Positions 7,740-18,329 of a DNA stretch of 46,849 nt are shown in pieces. The notes beneath the pieces are model-generated. The model worked only from the letters and a program-made list of their open reading frames with translations, was not told the origin of the DNA and did no database searches. Source of the DNA: Holosporaceae bacterium. GTDB taxonomy: Bacteria; Pseudomonadota; Alphaproteobacteria; UBA3830. The DNA lies in the NCBI GenBank assembly GCA_031288795.1, contig JAITQS010000034.1, positions 1-46,849 on the forward strand, in the 5' to 3' direction. The position numbers and the translations under genes are program-made. How positions within the stretch are numbered: position 1 is the first letter of the stretch; each line of letters opens with the position of its first letter.

Positions 7740-9132
7740 GGGAAGTATTTTTTTCCAACTGTTTTTCCAACTGTTTCTCCAACTGTTTCTTGGATGGTGC
7801 GGCAAGAACATTGTTGTCATGATTTTTTTCCAGCTGTTTTTTCTGCAATACTGAAGAAATCTGACGGCAGTTTCGGGATAGGAATGTCGAAAAACGATGT
7901 AAATTTTTTATTTCATGTTCCAGAACCAACCGGAAAAAATCCCACGAAGACGCAACGGATACGCTTTCGGCCAAAGCTCGACATCTTTCCGCAAACATCA
8001 GCCAAAACGGACACAAAAATAAACTGAGGGTAGTTAAACTAACGAGAAATTTTACGCCCTGAGGATTCACCAATCCGTTTTTATTGGCGGCGGACACCAA
8101 CATGAATGAAAATTCTCCAATATTTGCCAGCAGCACGCCAATCACAAAAGATTCTTTCATGGAAAATCTACAGATTCTCATTACAAAAATATTTATGAGG
8201 GTTTTTCCAATGGTAACGAACAGAAGTGCCGAAAGAATTGTCAGATAATTTTCTCGTATAAATTCTATATCCACCAATAATCCAACGCTGAGAAAGAAAG
8301 TCATTAGGGTAATTTCTTCGATGGGAGCGGATACTCTTTTTATTTCGTCTTTTATGTTGGAATTTCCCAGGAGTAATCCGGCGATAAATCCACCGAACGG
8401 AGCTGATAATCCCACGATTTCCGCTAGAACGGCACAGCCCAGACAGATGCCAAATATGGACATCGCCAACATTTCTTCGTGCTTCTTGATGAAATTAGCC
8501 AATTTATGGGCATGGTGACGAAATTTCAGAAAAGATAGAACAAGAATACTCGCAATTACGCATAACACCGATACCTTGAGGGCGTCAAAGCCCATGAGCT
8601 TCGTGGATCCGAAAAAATTTATCACGATGACCATCAATAGGGCAATGATATCCTGGGCTACTAATATGCCCAACGTATTTTCTTCGATGTTTTCATCCTG
8701 CTCTTTTAGGTATTTTAGGGACTTCACCGTCACTGCCGTAGATGATAGAGCCATACAGAAAGTCATTAAAATGATTCCGGAGGTGGATATACCCAGAATC
8801 ATACCGACAATCAGCATGACGATATACACCAACAGTGTGGAAATAAGCGTCGAAGCAATTGAAGTTCTCCACATGTTTTTTACTTTTTCAAAGGATAATC
8901 CAAGCCCTATGGCAAATAGCAAAAACAAAATTCCCATTTCGGAAAAAACCGCAACTTCGTCTCGGTCGACAATAAATTGTAGACAGGATGGTCCCAGCAG
9001 AACCCCCGCAATGATGTATCCCAGGATTGGACTGTGACCAAAAGATGACAGCAGTAATCCCGATCCCATTGCGCATAATACGACAGACGCTATTTGTGTT
9101 ATAGTCCAACCCATTTGTGTTTTCTCAATCAA
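7732..9132 (-). CDS. CPA2-type cation:proton antiporter (KefB/GerN-like)
   Basis: 466 residues with about 12 membrane segments, beginning near WTITQIASVVLCAMGSGLLL and GYIIAGVLLGPSCLQF, a typical CPA2 start. Other family segments are FAIGLGLSFEKVKNMW and GILVAQDIIALLMV (the ion-binding QD motif around 160), and SAPFGGFIAGLLLGNS near 255. It exchanges Na+ or K+ for H+ across the inner membrane. There is no C-terminal RCK/TrkA_N nucleotide-binding domain. Instead the last ~70 residues are charged and end in a tandem KQLE repeat, so it is closer to GerN/NapA-type exchangers than to full KefB/KefC. It overlaps rnhB by 8 bases. Confidence 0.85.
   Translation of the reverse strand: MIEKTQMGWTITQIASVVLCAMGSGLLLSSFGHSPILGYIIAGVLLGPSCLQFIVDRDEVAVFSEMGILFLLFAIGLGLSFEKVKNMWRTSIASTLISTLLVYIVMLIVGMILGISTSGIILMTFCMALSSTAVTVKSLKYLKEQDENIEENTLGILVAQDIIALLMVIVINFFGSTKLMGFDALKVSVLCVIASILVLSFLKFRHHAHKLANFIKKHEEMLAMSIFGICLGCAVLAEIVGLSAPFGGFIAGLLLGNSNIKDEIKRVSAPIEEITLMTFFLSVGLLVDIEFIRENYLTILSALLFVTIGKTLINIFVMRICRFSMKESFVIGVLLANIGEFSFMLVSAANKNGLVNPQGVKFLVSLTTLSLFLCPFWLMFAERCRALAESVSVASSWDFFRLVLEHEIKNLHRFSTFLSRNCRQISSVLQKKQLEKNHDNNVLAAPSKKQLEKQLEKQLEKNTSHD
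7754..7789. repeat. 12-bp tandem repeat, three units
   Basis: Three units of TCCAACTGTTTY in a row encode QLEK QLEK QLEK at the end of the antiporter. A fourth, separated QLEK with a following NHD occurs 11 residues earlier and resembles the end NTSHD, suggesting a segmental duplication of the gene end. Confidence 0.85.
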
Positions 9133-9302
9133 TTGAATAATATTTAGGCTAAGTTCGGCAATAAATTGTCATAGTAATTAAAGCGGAACCATCACTACAC
9201 ATTATTTTACAGCAAATTTTTCGCTTTTCAAAAAAAATTGAAAAAATATTGGGGGACTGTAGTTTATGGGCAACTGTTATTTCATTAGGGTTTTGGGATA
9301 AT

Positions 9303-9318
9303 TTGAATTTGGTATAAT
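9303..9318 (+). promoter_or_regulatory. Extended -10 promoter upstream of the Sel1 gene
   Basis: TTGAATTTGGTATAAT contains a perfect TATAAT (9313-9318) with the TGN extension (9310-9312). The same 16 bases (18 with flanks) occur on the minus strand at 46479-46496 upstream of truA. It points towards the Sel1 gene, whose signal-peptide start codon would be ATG 9381. Between 9133 and 9435 I see no other gene. Confidence 0.55.
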
Positions 9319-9435
9319 ATATAAGCTTGTATCACTTAAAAAAAATATATATACTATAAGTCTAATAGTTGAGAAGAAAAATGAAAAAAGTCATTTTGCG
9401 GGGGAACTCACGCTATTAGTAGGTTTTTGTTTCGT

Positions 9436-11586
9436 ATGCGGCTCAATGATAATTTCGGAATAATATATGATAATGGTGAAAAAGTGGACAAAGATTTGGA
9501 AAAAGCCCTAGAGCGGTATTTAAAAGCAGCGGAGCAGGGAGATGCCGTAGCTCAATATAATCTCGGAATGATGTATTGTAATGGCGACGGCGTAGAAAAA
9601 GATTTTAAAAAAGCGTTTCAGTTTTTTTCAAAAGCAGCTGAACAGGGATATGCCGTAGCTCAATATAATCTCGGAGTGATGTATGATAATGGCGAAGGCG
9701 TAGAAAAAGATTCGAAGAAAGCTGAAGAATGGTATTTAAAAGCAGCGGAGCAGGGAGATGCCGAAGCTCAATATAATCTCGGAGTGATGTATTATAATGG
9801 CGACGGCGTAGAAAAAGATTTGAAAAAAGCCCTAGAGTGGTATTCCAAAGCAGCGGAACAGGGACATTTCGAAGCTCAATATGATCTCGGAATGATGTAT
9901 TGTAATGGCAACGGCGTAGAAAAAGATTTTAAAAAAGCTAAAGAATGGTATTTAAAAGCAGCGGAACAGGGATATGCCGGAGCTCAATATGATCTCGGAG
10001 TGATGTATTATAATGGCGAAAGCGTAAAAAAAGATTTTAAAAAAGCTAAAGAATGGTATTCAAAAGCAGCAGAACAGGGATATGCCGCAGCTCAATATAA
10101 TCTCGGCCTAATGTATTATAATGGCGACGGCGTAGAAAAAGATTTTAAAAAAGCCTTTCAGTTTTATTCGAAAGCAGCAGAACAGGGATATGCTGTAGCT
10201 CAATATAATCTCGGAAAGATGTATTATTATGGCGACGGCATAAAAAAAGATCTGAAGAAAGCTAAAGAATGGTATTTTAAAGCTGCGGAGCAAGGAAGAG
10301 TCGAAGCTCAACATAATCTCGGCGGAATGTATGATAATGGCGAAGGCGTAGAAAAAGATTCGAAAAAAGCCTTTTATTGGTATTCAAAAGCAGCGGAGCA
10401 AGGAAGTGCTGTAGCTCAATATAATCTCGGCCTAATGTATCATAAGGGCGAAGGCGTAGAAAAAGATTTGAAAAAAGCCCTGGAATGGTATTTAAAAGCT
10501 GCGGAGCAAGGAAGAGCCGAAGCTCAACATAATCTCGGCGGAATGTATGATAATGGCGAAGGCGTAGAAAAAGATTTGAAAAAAGCCCTGGAATGGTATT
10601 CAAAAGCAGCGGAGCAAGGAAGTGTTGTATCTCAATATAATCTCGGCACAATGTATCTTAAGGGCGACGGCGTAGAAAAAGATTTTAAAAAAGCCCGAGA
10701 GTGGTATTCAAAAGCAGCTGAACAGGGGCATCCCGCTGCTCAATATAATCTCGGCCTAATGTATTATAATGGCGACGGCGTAGAAAAAGATTTTAAAAAA
10801 GCCCGAGAGTGGCATTCAAAAGCAGCTGAACAGGGGCATCCCGCTGCTCAATATAGTCTCAATGCAGACCAAAATTTAGAACAAGCGTTTCAGTTACTTT
10901 CAAAAGCTGCTGAACAGGGAGATTCCGAAGCTCAGTATGGTCTCGGAGTGATGTACGAGAAGGGCGAAGGCGTAGAAAAAGATTTAAAAAAAGCCTTTTA
11001 TTGGTATTCAAAAGCAGCGGAGCAAGGAAATGCTATAGCTCTATATAATCTCGGAATAATTTATTTGGGTGACAAAGGCGTAAAAAAAGATTTGGAAAAA
11101 GCGTTTCAGCTTTTCTCAAAAGCTGCGGAGCAGAGATGCGCTGAAGCTCAATATAGTCTCGGAGTGATGTATCATAATGGCGAAGGCCTAGAAAAAGATT
11201 TGAAAAAAGCGTTTCAGTTTTTCTCAAAAGCTGCGGAGCAGGGACATGCCGAAGCTCAATATAATCTCGGAATAATTTATTTGGGTGACAAAGGCGTAAA
11301 AAAAGATTATAAACAAGCGCTTCAGTTTTTTTCAAAGGCTGCGGAGCAGGGATATGCCGCAGCTCAATATAATCTCGGAGTGATGTATCATAATGGCAAA
11401 GACATAGGAAAAGATTTGAAAAAAGCTAAAGAGTATCTTTCAAAAGCTGCGGAGCAGGGATATGGCACAGCTCAATATTGTCTCGGAGTAATGTATTATA
11501 GAGGCGAGGGCGTAGAAAAAGATTGGAAAAAAGCGTTTTATTGGTTTTTAAAAGCCGCTGCAGGGATATTCCGAAACTTAATATAA
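9436..11586 (+). CDS. Sel1-repeat protein with damaged 5' and 3' ends
   Basis: About 716 residues made almost wholly of 36-residue Sel1-like repeats (LGVMYDNGEGVEKDLKKA then EWYSKAAEQGDAEAQYN); I count 20, one of them (around residues 470-495) only 28 residues long. Such alpha-solenoids mediate protein-protein contacts and are often exported in host-associated bacteria. ATG 9436 or TTG 9427 are the only in-frame starts and lack a ribosome binding site. ATG 9381, preceded by GAGAAG, begins a hydrophobic signal-like sequence that falls out of frame. The C-terminus ends by a frameshift inside a repeat (GAGCAG shortened to GCAG near 11564). It is either a recently inactivated gene or one with a reading error at two places. 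Confidence 0.7.
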   Translation: MRLNDNFGIIYDNGEKVDKDLEKALERYLKAAEQGDAVAQYNLGMMYCNGDGVEKDFKKAFQFFSKAAEQGYAVAQYNLGVMYDNGEGVEKDSKKAEEWYLKAAEQGDAEAQYNLGVMYYNGDGVEKDLKKALEWYSKAAEQGHFEAQYDLGMMYCNGNGVEKDFKKAKEWYLKAAEQGYAGAQYDLGVMYYNGESVKKDFKKAKEWYSKAAEQGYAAAQYNLGLMYYNGDGVEKDFKKAFQFYSKAAEQGYAVAQYNLGKMYYYGDGIKKDLKKAKEWYFKAAEQGRVEAQHNLGGMYDNGEGVEKDSKKAFYWYSKAAEQGSAVAQYNLGLMYHKGEGVEKDLKKALEWYLKAAEQGRAEAQHNLGGMYDNGEGVEKDLKKALEWYSKAAEQGSVVSQYNLGTMYLKGDGVEKDFKKAREWYSKAAEQGHPAAQYNLGLMYYNGDGVEKDFKKAREWHSKAAEQGHPAAQYSLNADQNLEQAFQLLSKAAEQGDSEAQYGLGVMYEKGEGVEKDLKKAFYWYSKAAEQGNAIALYNLGIIYLGDKGVKKDLEKAFQLFSKAAEQRCAEAQYSLGVMYHNGEGLEKDLKKAFQFFSKAAEQGHAEAQYNLGIIYLGDKGVKKDYKQALQFFSKAAEQGYAAAQYNLGVMYHNGKDIGKDLKKAKEYLSKAAEQGYGTAQYCLGVMYYRGEGVEKDWKKAFYWFLKAAAGIFRNLI

Positions 11587-11640
11587 TCTTGGAGTGAAGT
11601 GCTCAATTGGCAAAGACGTGCCGGAGCTCAATGGAGAAGT
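9445..11640 (+). repeat. 108-bp tandem repeat array (Sel1 units)
   Basis: About twenty near-identical 108-base units, marked by GCTCAATATAATCTCGG and AAAGCAGCGGAGCAGGGA. After the stop at 11586 the array continues as a decayed, frameshifted unit to about 11640. High identity between units suggests recent duplication or homogenisation. Confidence 0.85.
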
Positions 11641-11669
11641 GATTCTTTTGGGAATGTTGGGCTTTTTGT

Positions 11670-11728
11670 ATTTTTTAAATAATACTTGATAAATTTTGTA
11701 ATTTTTTAAATAACACTTGATAAATATC
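11670..11728 (+). repeat. 28-bp direct repeat
   Basis: ATTTTTTAAATAATACTTGA-type sequence at 11670-11697 is repeated at 11701-11728 with two or three changes. The second copy supplies the TTGATA -35 of the promoter for the DUF2608 gene. Confidence 0.7.
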
Positions 11729-11745
11729 GAAAAAATCCCTATCAT
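11717..11745 (+). promoter_or_regulatory. Promoter of the DUF2608 gene
   Basis: TTGATA (11717-11722), 17 bases, TATCAT (11740-11745). An AGGAGG ribosome binding site at 11788-11793 lies eight bases before ATG 11802. Confidence 0.55.
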
Positions 11746-11801
11746 TATGCAGTCGCTTTAGCAAGAAATATTTATTTTTTTAGTCATAGGAGGTTGTGAA
11801 A

Positions 11802-13016
11802 ATGCGTGGACGGATGGGCGATTATAAACGAAGTCTGGGGGTTGTATTTTGTATTTTATTGGGAGGCAATGTAAGTTTTGCTACCCATGAATGTGATTTT
11901 GAATCTCATAGCGATCATGTTAGTGTAGAATGCAAAAACTGGGAGCAGGTTGATACAAATGTTGCACAATTAAAAAATGAAAAAATATTTGGGGATTTCC
12001 CCGTTGCGCTGATCGACTACGATGACACAATTTTTTTCAAGAGGAAAAATAAGCAGAAACCCATTATTCCGGGTGCAGTAGAAGGCATAAAAAAATTTAC
12101 CATCTATGGATTTAGCAATTTTATCATTACAAGTGGATCCCCGATTATTCACGAAAGCAGAAAAATAGCATTGAGAGATGTTGAATTGAATAATGATATA
12201 TCATTCAAAGAAGAGCTTTTCAACGCGGTAAAGTTCAAAGAGCAAGGTATTACTACACAGCAATTAGAACATTGCGTTTTTTCTAGCTCAAAATGTAAAT
12301 ATCTAGACGGATTCTTATATTGTCTAGAACGCTGCAATAAGAAGGCAAAGGGAGAAAGTTTTGCCGAATTTTTGCAGTGTCTTAGGAGGAAACCTAGTTA
12401 TGTTATTATGGTTGACGATGCGTATTACAATCTTTGCGCCGTTGCGGAGACGTGCAAGGCAAAAAATATACCTTTTTATACTATTTGCATAAGATTTGAG
12501 CAATCGAGTTGCCCTGATGTATTAAATAATGAGATTGGATTAGTTAGCCCCAGTACGAAATCATTGCCTGATGGTTTTTTCGAAAAATCTACTGTGTCGT
12601 CAAATTCGATCCCCGCATCCTCACGTCCGAATCTTGCTACGTGTATGCCGAACCAAACGATAAAATCTGAAAGTCTTGAGGATCACGAAAAAAGGACGTT
12701 TGAGCCCTCCATGAATTCTCGAGACCGTTGCCTATTGGCTTTTTCTTACCATCCATTTCGTCAAATCTGTTGTCCAGATCCTTATGTACATACAGTACAC
12801 GCCAGTCTTGCGCTACGTTTTCCTTCATTCTTGCAAGAAAAATCTCATTATGCAATAGTTTCTTTGCCAAGGCAAGATCAGGAGGCTTCTCCATTAGCCC
12901 CGTCCTTTTGGACGGAAGATAATTCATCGATGCTGCGAAAACGGAAACGTCCTCGTGATCATTCCGAGGATGAATTGTCGCAGAATATATTGCAATACAT
13001 GAATGATATTGTATGA
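11802..13016 (+). CDS. Exported DUF2608/HAD-like protein with an in-frame dispersed element
   Basis: 404 residues. The N-terminus (MRGRMGDYKRSLGVVFCILL then GGNVSFATHE) is a signal peptide. Residues about 65-235 look like the DUF2608 branch of the HAD phosphatase superfamily: VALIDYDDTIFF (motif I, D-x-D-D-T), FIITSGSP (motif II), and VIMVDDAYYN (motif IV acidic pair), with several cysteines between. The family is common in Chlamydiae, Legionella and intracellular alphaproteobacteria; a substrate is not known. From residue about 307 to 354 the sequence is encoded by a full dispersed element (12721-12863), and the following ~50-residue tail is rich in charged residues and serine. ATG 11802 is preferred over GTG 11796 because of the perfect AGGAGG at eight-base spacing. 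Confidence 0.75.
   Translation: MRGRMGDYKRSLGVVFCILLGGNVSFATHECDFESHSDHVSVECKNWEQVDTNVAQLKNEKIFGDFPVALIDYDDTIFFKRKNKQKPIIPGAVEGIKKFTIYGFSNFIITSGSPIIHESRKIALRDVELNNDISFKEELFNAVKFKEQGITTQQLEHCVFSSSKCKYLDGFLYCLERCNKKAKGESFAEFLQCLRRKPSYVIMVDDAYYNLCAVAETCKAKNIPFYTICIRFEQSSCPDVLNNEIGLVSPSTKSLPDGFFEKSTVSSNSIPASSRPNLATCMPNQTIKSESLEDHEKRTFEPSMNSRDRCLLAFSYHPFRQICCPDPYVHTVHASLALRFPSFLQEKSHYAIVSLPRQDQEASPLAPSFWTEDNSSMLRKRKRPRDHSEDELSQNILQYMNDIV
12721..12863 (-). repeat. Dispersed palindromic element, full-length copy inside a CDS
   Basis: 143 bases. The plus strand starts GAGACCGTTGCCTATTGGCT and ends GCAATAGTTTCT, i.e. imperfect terminal inverted repeats of GAGACTGTTGCCTA. Its left half matches 13023-13065 and 27602-27670. 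Its right half (reverse complement) matches 121-208 and 20043-20077. It is in frame within the DUF2608 gene and adds about 48 residues. Confidence 0.85.
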
Positions 13017-13022
13017 TTTATG

Positions 13023-13079
13023 GAGACCGTTGCCTAGAGGCTTTTTCTCGCCATCAACTTCATCTAAGCAACGGTTTCT
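13023..13079. repeat. Dispersed palindromic element, short internal-deletion copy
   Basis: Starts GAGACCGTTGCCTAGAGG and ends AAGCAACGGTTTCT, so both terminal repeats are kept around about 30 bases of one arm (TTTTTCTCGCCATCAACTTC). It lies just after the DUF2608 stop, only about 160 bases from the full copy. Confidence 0.75.
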
Positions 13080-13110
13080 AGAAAGGTATTTCAAGCTTTT
13101 TTGGGAGGAT

Positions 13111-14978
<1,868 letters not shown>

Positions 14979-14982
<4 letters not shown>

Positions 14983-16727
14983 GTTTTTCCTCGTTTTTTA
15001 ATATTGCTCAGAAGGGTTTCCTTTTTTAAAGCTTTTAATCTTTGCCAGTCGTCGTAGGAGAAGGTAGATTCTAGACGAGTTGTGGCATTTTGTAAATCTG
15101 CTTTTAGGGCTGGATCGAAGGAGTATCTATTACAAACGTCGTACCAGCCTTTTATGGCTTCGTCGTCGGTGGTGTTTTTATTGGAGAAGGGAGCATGCAA
15201 TTCTATTGCTTTTATGTCGTCCAGTTTTTGGGTGAGAGCGCTTACGGATTCGGCATATTTTTTTTGTTCCTCTTTCAGGTAGTACATGTCATAGTATTCG
15301 AGTATTGTATTTTTCAAGTTATGCATGTCGCTATTACTAAGTTCCAATTTAACGAGATGTTCCACGATTCTGTCAATAATATAAGGGTGATTTAGCAGCG
15401 TAACAATGATAATCTTTTCTATTTTTTCTTTGACGGCGACCTGGGGGATAATATTTATTATATTTCGTTGAGGAATGAACTTTTGGCGGTATAGATTTTT
15501 TTCTTTATTTTTTATATCTGCGATATAGAGATTTTTTATGGAGGTATCGCGAATGAGGTCGGCTTTTTCCAGGATTGTTCTGATGACGGAGGCTTTTTGT
15601 TCTGGAGTGTCAGACGGATGCAGCAGAAACGCTCCCTCCCACAGCCATTCGCACAGCGGGACGGCGCTTTTGATGACACGAGCCAGAGTCTCCGTTTGAT
15701 CGTGGAAAATCAGGGAAGCCGGATCTGCTTCCGGAGGCAATTGGGCGAAGCTAAAGGATTTTCCCGGAGATATGGCCGGCAATATTTTATCTATCCAGCG
15801 GTAGGAGGCTTTTATGCCGGCGATATCGCCGTCCAGTGCAATGATCGGGGTATCGGAAATTTTCCAGCACATGCGCATTTGGGTCTCGCTGATGGATGTA
15901 CCCAGTGAGGCGACCGCTCCGGAGAATCCCGCCTGATGCATGGCGATAACGTCCAAATATCCTTCTGTCAGAACAATATTTTCCGGTTTGCTGTGTTTTG
16001 TAATAGAGTAACCGTACAGATGTTCGCTTTTTATGAATACGTCCGATTCCGGAGAGTTGATATATTTGGCGGAGTCGATTTTCTCGATTATGCGTCCACC
16101 GAAGCCAACGCAGCGGCCGGATGCATCGGTTATGGGAAACATCAATCTTCCGTCGAATCTGTTGAAAAGTTCGTTTTTGTGCTGTGGTTTGAAAAAAATT
16201 CCTGTTTTCAAGAGATCGTCGGCGGAAAATCCTTCTTTTTCCAGAGAAAGCAGCAATTTTTTGCTATTGGCCGCGAATCCCAGTTGAAATTTTTCTATGG
16301 ACTTATCGGAAATTTTTCTAGAAGCCAGGTATCTTCTGGCATTTTCGCCGACATTCTGCTGCAGTTGGGTTATGAACCATTTTCTGGTGGCTTCCAGGAC
16401 GCGGTATATTCCTAAATTTGGATTGACGTAGCTATCATTTTTTTTAGGTACCGGAATGCCGTACATGTTGGCGATGTATTCGATGGCTTCGGGGAATGTT
16501 ATTTTTTCGAATTCCATGACGAAATTGATTACGTCGCCGTGTGCTCCGCAGCCGAAGCAGTAGTAGAGGCCGCTGTCGGGATTTACCTTGAAGGACCCGG
16601 TCTTTTCCGCATGAAACGGGCACAATCCGAACCAATCTCTGCCGGAGCGCGTGAGCTTTACGCGGCGCGCTATTACTTCCAGAATCGATGCTTTGTTCTT
16701 TAGAGAATCTAAAAAATCTTTTTGCAT
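14979..16727 (-). CDS. dnaG: DNA primase DnaG
   Basis: 582 residues. The N-terminal CHC2 zinc finger reads [15 protein letters not shown] then [18 protein letters not shown]. The RNA-polymerase/TOPRIM core carries [17 protein letters not shown] (catalytic Glu) and [14 protein letters not shown] (acidic D-x-D). The C-terminal helicase-binding region is less conserved. It makes RNA primers at the replication fork. It sits between a phosphohexomutase gene (9-base gap upstream) and rpoD (4-base overlap), so the three minus-strand genes probably form one operon. Confidence 0.96.
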
Positions 16728-16736
16728 TTATGTATC

Positions 16737-18164
16737 CTATGTATCCAATGAGATATTAGGAATGTATTCCGCCAGATACTGGGAAATATCCGCTTTGATT
16801 TTTTTCATATTTTCTTGCGAGTAGGCTTCAATGCGCAGTGACAGAGCGTTTTGTGTATTGGACGCCCGCAATATCCACCATCCCAGGTCGGATGTAACCC
16901 GAATGCCGTCGATTTCGACCGGAAAAATATTCTTGCTGCGGAGCTTTTTTTTCAGCGATTCCACGAGGGGAAATTTTTCTTTTTCGCTGCATTCTATGCG
17001 TATTTCTGGCGTAACGAATCCGTATTTCAGGTTACTGAAGGCATTTCTATTATTGCTGAGGATTTCTAGGCAGCGGAGAGCGGCGTACACGCCGTCATCG
17101 AATCCGAACCAGCGATCTTTAAAGTAGAAATGTCCGCTGAGCTCACCTGCTAACAGTGCTCCGCTGGATTTCATTTTTGCTTTTATGAAGGAATGTCCGA
17201 CTTTTTCCATGATACTAACTCCGCCGCAGGATTTTATGTTTTCGAACAGGCTATTGCAGGATTTTACATCCGCTATTACCTGGGCTCCGGGATTTTTTTT
17301 GAGAAAATCCTGGGCAATTACGGATAATAATTGATCGCTATAGAGCATTTCTCCGGCGTTATTTACGACGCAGAGTCGATCTCCGTCACTGTCGAAGGCA
17401 AAGCCAACGTCAAAGTTGTTGTAGGACACGAATTTCGCTAGATATTCGATGCTTTTGGGGGTGGTTGGATCCGGTGGTCTGTTGGGAAAGTTTCCGTCCA
17501 TTTCTTCAAACAAAAGGTGGTGCTGACCGGGAATCATGGACGTGATGGCTTTTATGGCATTGCTGGTGGCTCCGTTGCCTATGTCCCAGGCAATTTTTAG
17601 ATCGCTTGAAAATTGAAAATCGAAAATTATATCTTTTACATAGCTGGAAAAAATGTTATTCATCACCACTTCTCGACCATTACCATCGACAAATTTGCGT
17701 CCCATGATCATTTCTCCCAACATTTTTATGTCTTTTCCGTAAAATGGATCGAGACCCAACATGAATTTAAAGCCATTGTAGTCCGGTGGATTATGGGATC
17801 CGGTTACCATGATGCAGGCGTCAAATTTCATCTTGTGCTCTGCGTAGTACACCAGCGGAGTGTGACACACCCCCAGCGATATGACCTCCATGCCAGATTT
17901 GATAAGTCCGCGGGTGAGCTGCCGAAAAAGCTCGCTGGAGGAATTTCTGCAGTCGTGTCCAATGCAGACTTTTTTCAATTTTCTTTCCGCTAGAAAGGTA
18001 CCGAAGGCGCGGCCAACGTAGTAGGCGTCGTCCGCGAATAAATTCCGATTGAATATGCCGCGGATATCGTATTCGCGTAGAATATCCTTCGCCAAAACGC
18101 GAAAATTCTCGTGCGGCTCTTCGTCCATGAAGAAAAAATCCCGGATGATTTCCAATAATTTCAT
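16737..18164 (-). CDS. Phosphomannomutase/phosphoglucomutase
   Basis: 475 residues of the alpha-D-phosphohexomutase superfamily, interconverting hexose-1- and hexose-6-phosphates for LPS or exopolysaccharide precursors. All four family elements are visible: the active-site serine loop VTGSHNPPDYNGFKFM (about 120-135), the metal-binding loop FDSDGDRLCVV (about 255-265), the sugar-specificity loop GELSGHFYFKDRWFGFDDG (about 340-358, GExSGH type as in AlgC/ManB) and the C-terminal phosphate-binding loop around LRIEAYSQE. It appears to be the first gene of an operon with dnaG and rpoD. A second methionine at residue 13 could also start the protein. Confidence 0.92.
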   Translation of the reverse strand: MKLLEIIRDFFFMDEEPHENFRVLAKDILREYDIRGIFNRNLFADDAYYVGRAFGTFLAERKLKKVCIGHDCRNSSSELFRQLTRGLIKSGMEVISLGVCHTPLVYYAEHKMKFDACIMVTGSHNPPDYNGFKFMLGLDPFYGKDIKMLGEMIMGRKFVDGNGREVVMNNIFSSYVKDIIFDFQFSSDLKIAWDIGNGATSNAIKAITSMIPGQHHLLFEEMDGNFPNRPPDPTTPKSIEYLAKFVSYNNFDVGFAFDSDGDRLCVVNNAGEMLYSDQLLSVIAQDFLKKNPGAQVIADVKSCNSLFENIKSCGGVSIMEKVGHSFIKAKMKSSGALLAGELSGHFYFKDRWFGFDDGVYAALRCLEILSNNRNAFSNLKYGFVTPEIRIECSEKEKFPLVESLKKKLRSKNIFPVEIDGIRVTSDLGWWILRASNTQNALSLRIEAYSQENMKKIKADISQYLAEYIPNISLDT

Positions 18165-18187
18165 TGTAGGCCTAAAATTTTAATGTT

Positions 18188-18217
18188 ATGATATATATAT
18201 GATATACATTCATGTAA
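18188..18217 (-). promoter_or_regulatory. Possible promoter of the mutase-dnaG-rpoD operon
   Basis: On the minus strand TTACAT (18217-18212), an 18-base spacer and TATCAT (18193-18188), about 25 bases before the start codon at 18164, in a very AT-rich divergent region (18165-18329). Confidence 0.35.
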
Positions 18218-18329
18218 GCATAAAAAAGTTTATAAATACAAAAAAAAATCGTTATTCCTATAATTTTCAAAACTTATTTACTATTATGTGTTCTAATTAC
18301 CCATAAGAGCATAAAATTTTGGAGTCCCC

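Noticed and set aside
9445-11640. Regular repeat array considered as CRISPR
   Set aside because: Units are 108 bp, coding and contiguous without unique spacers; they are Sel1 protein repeats.
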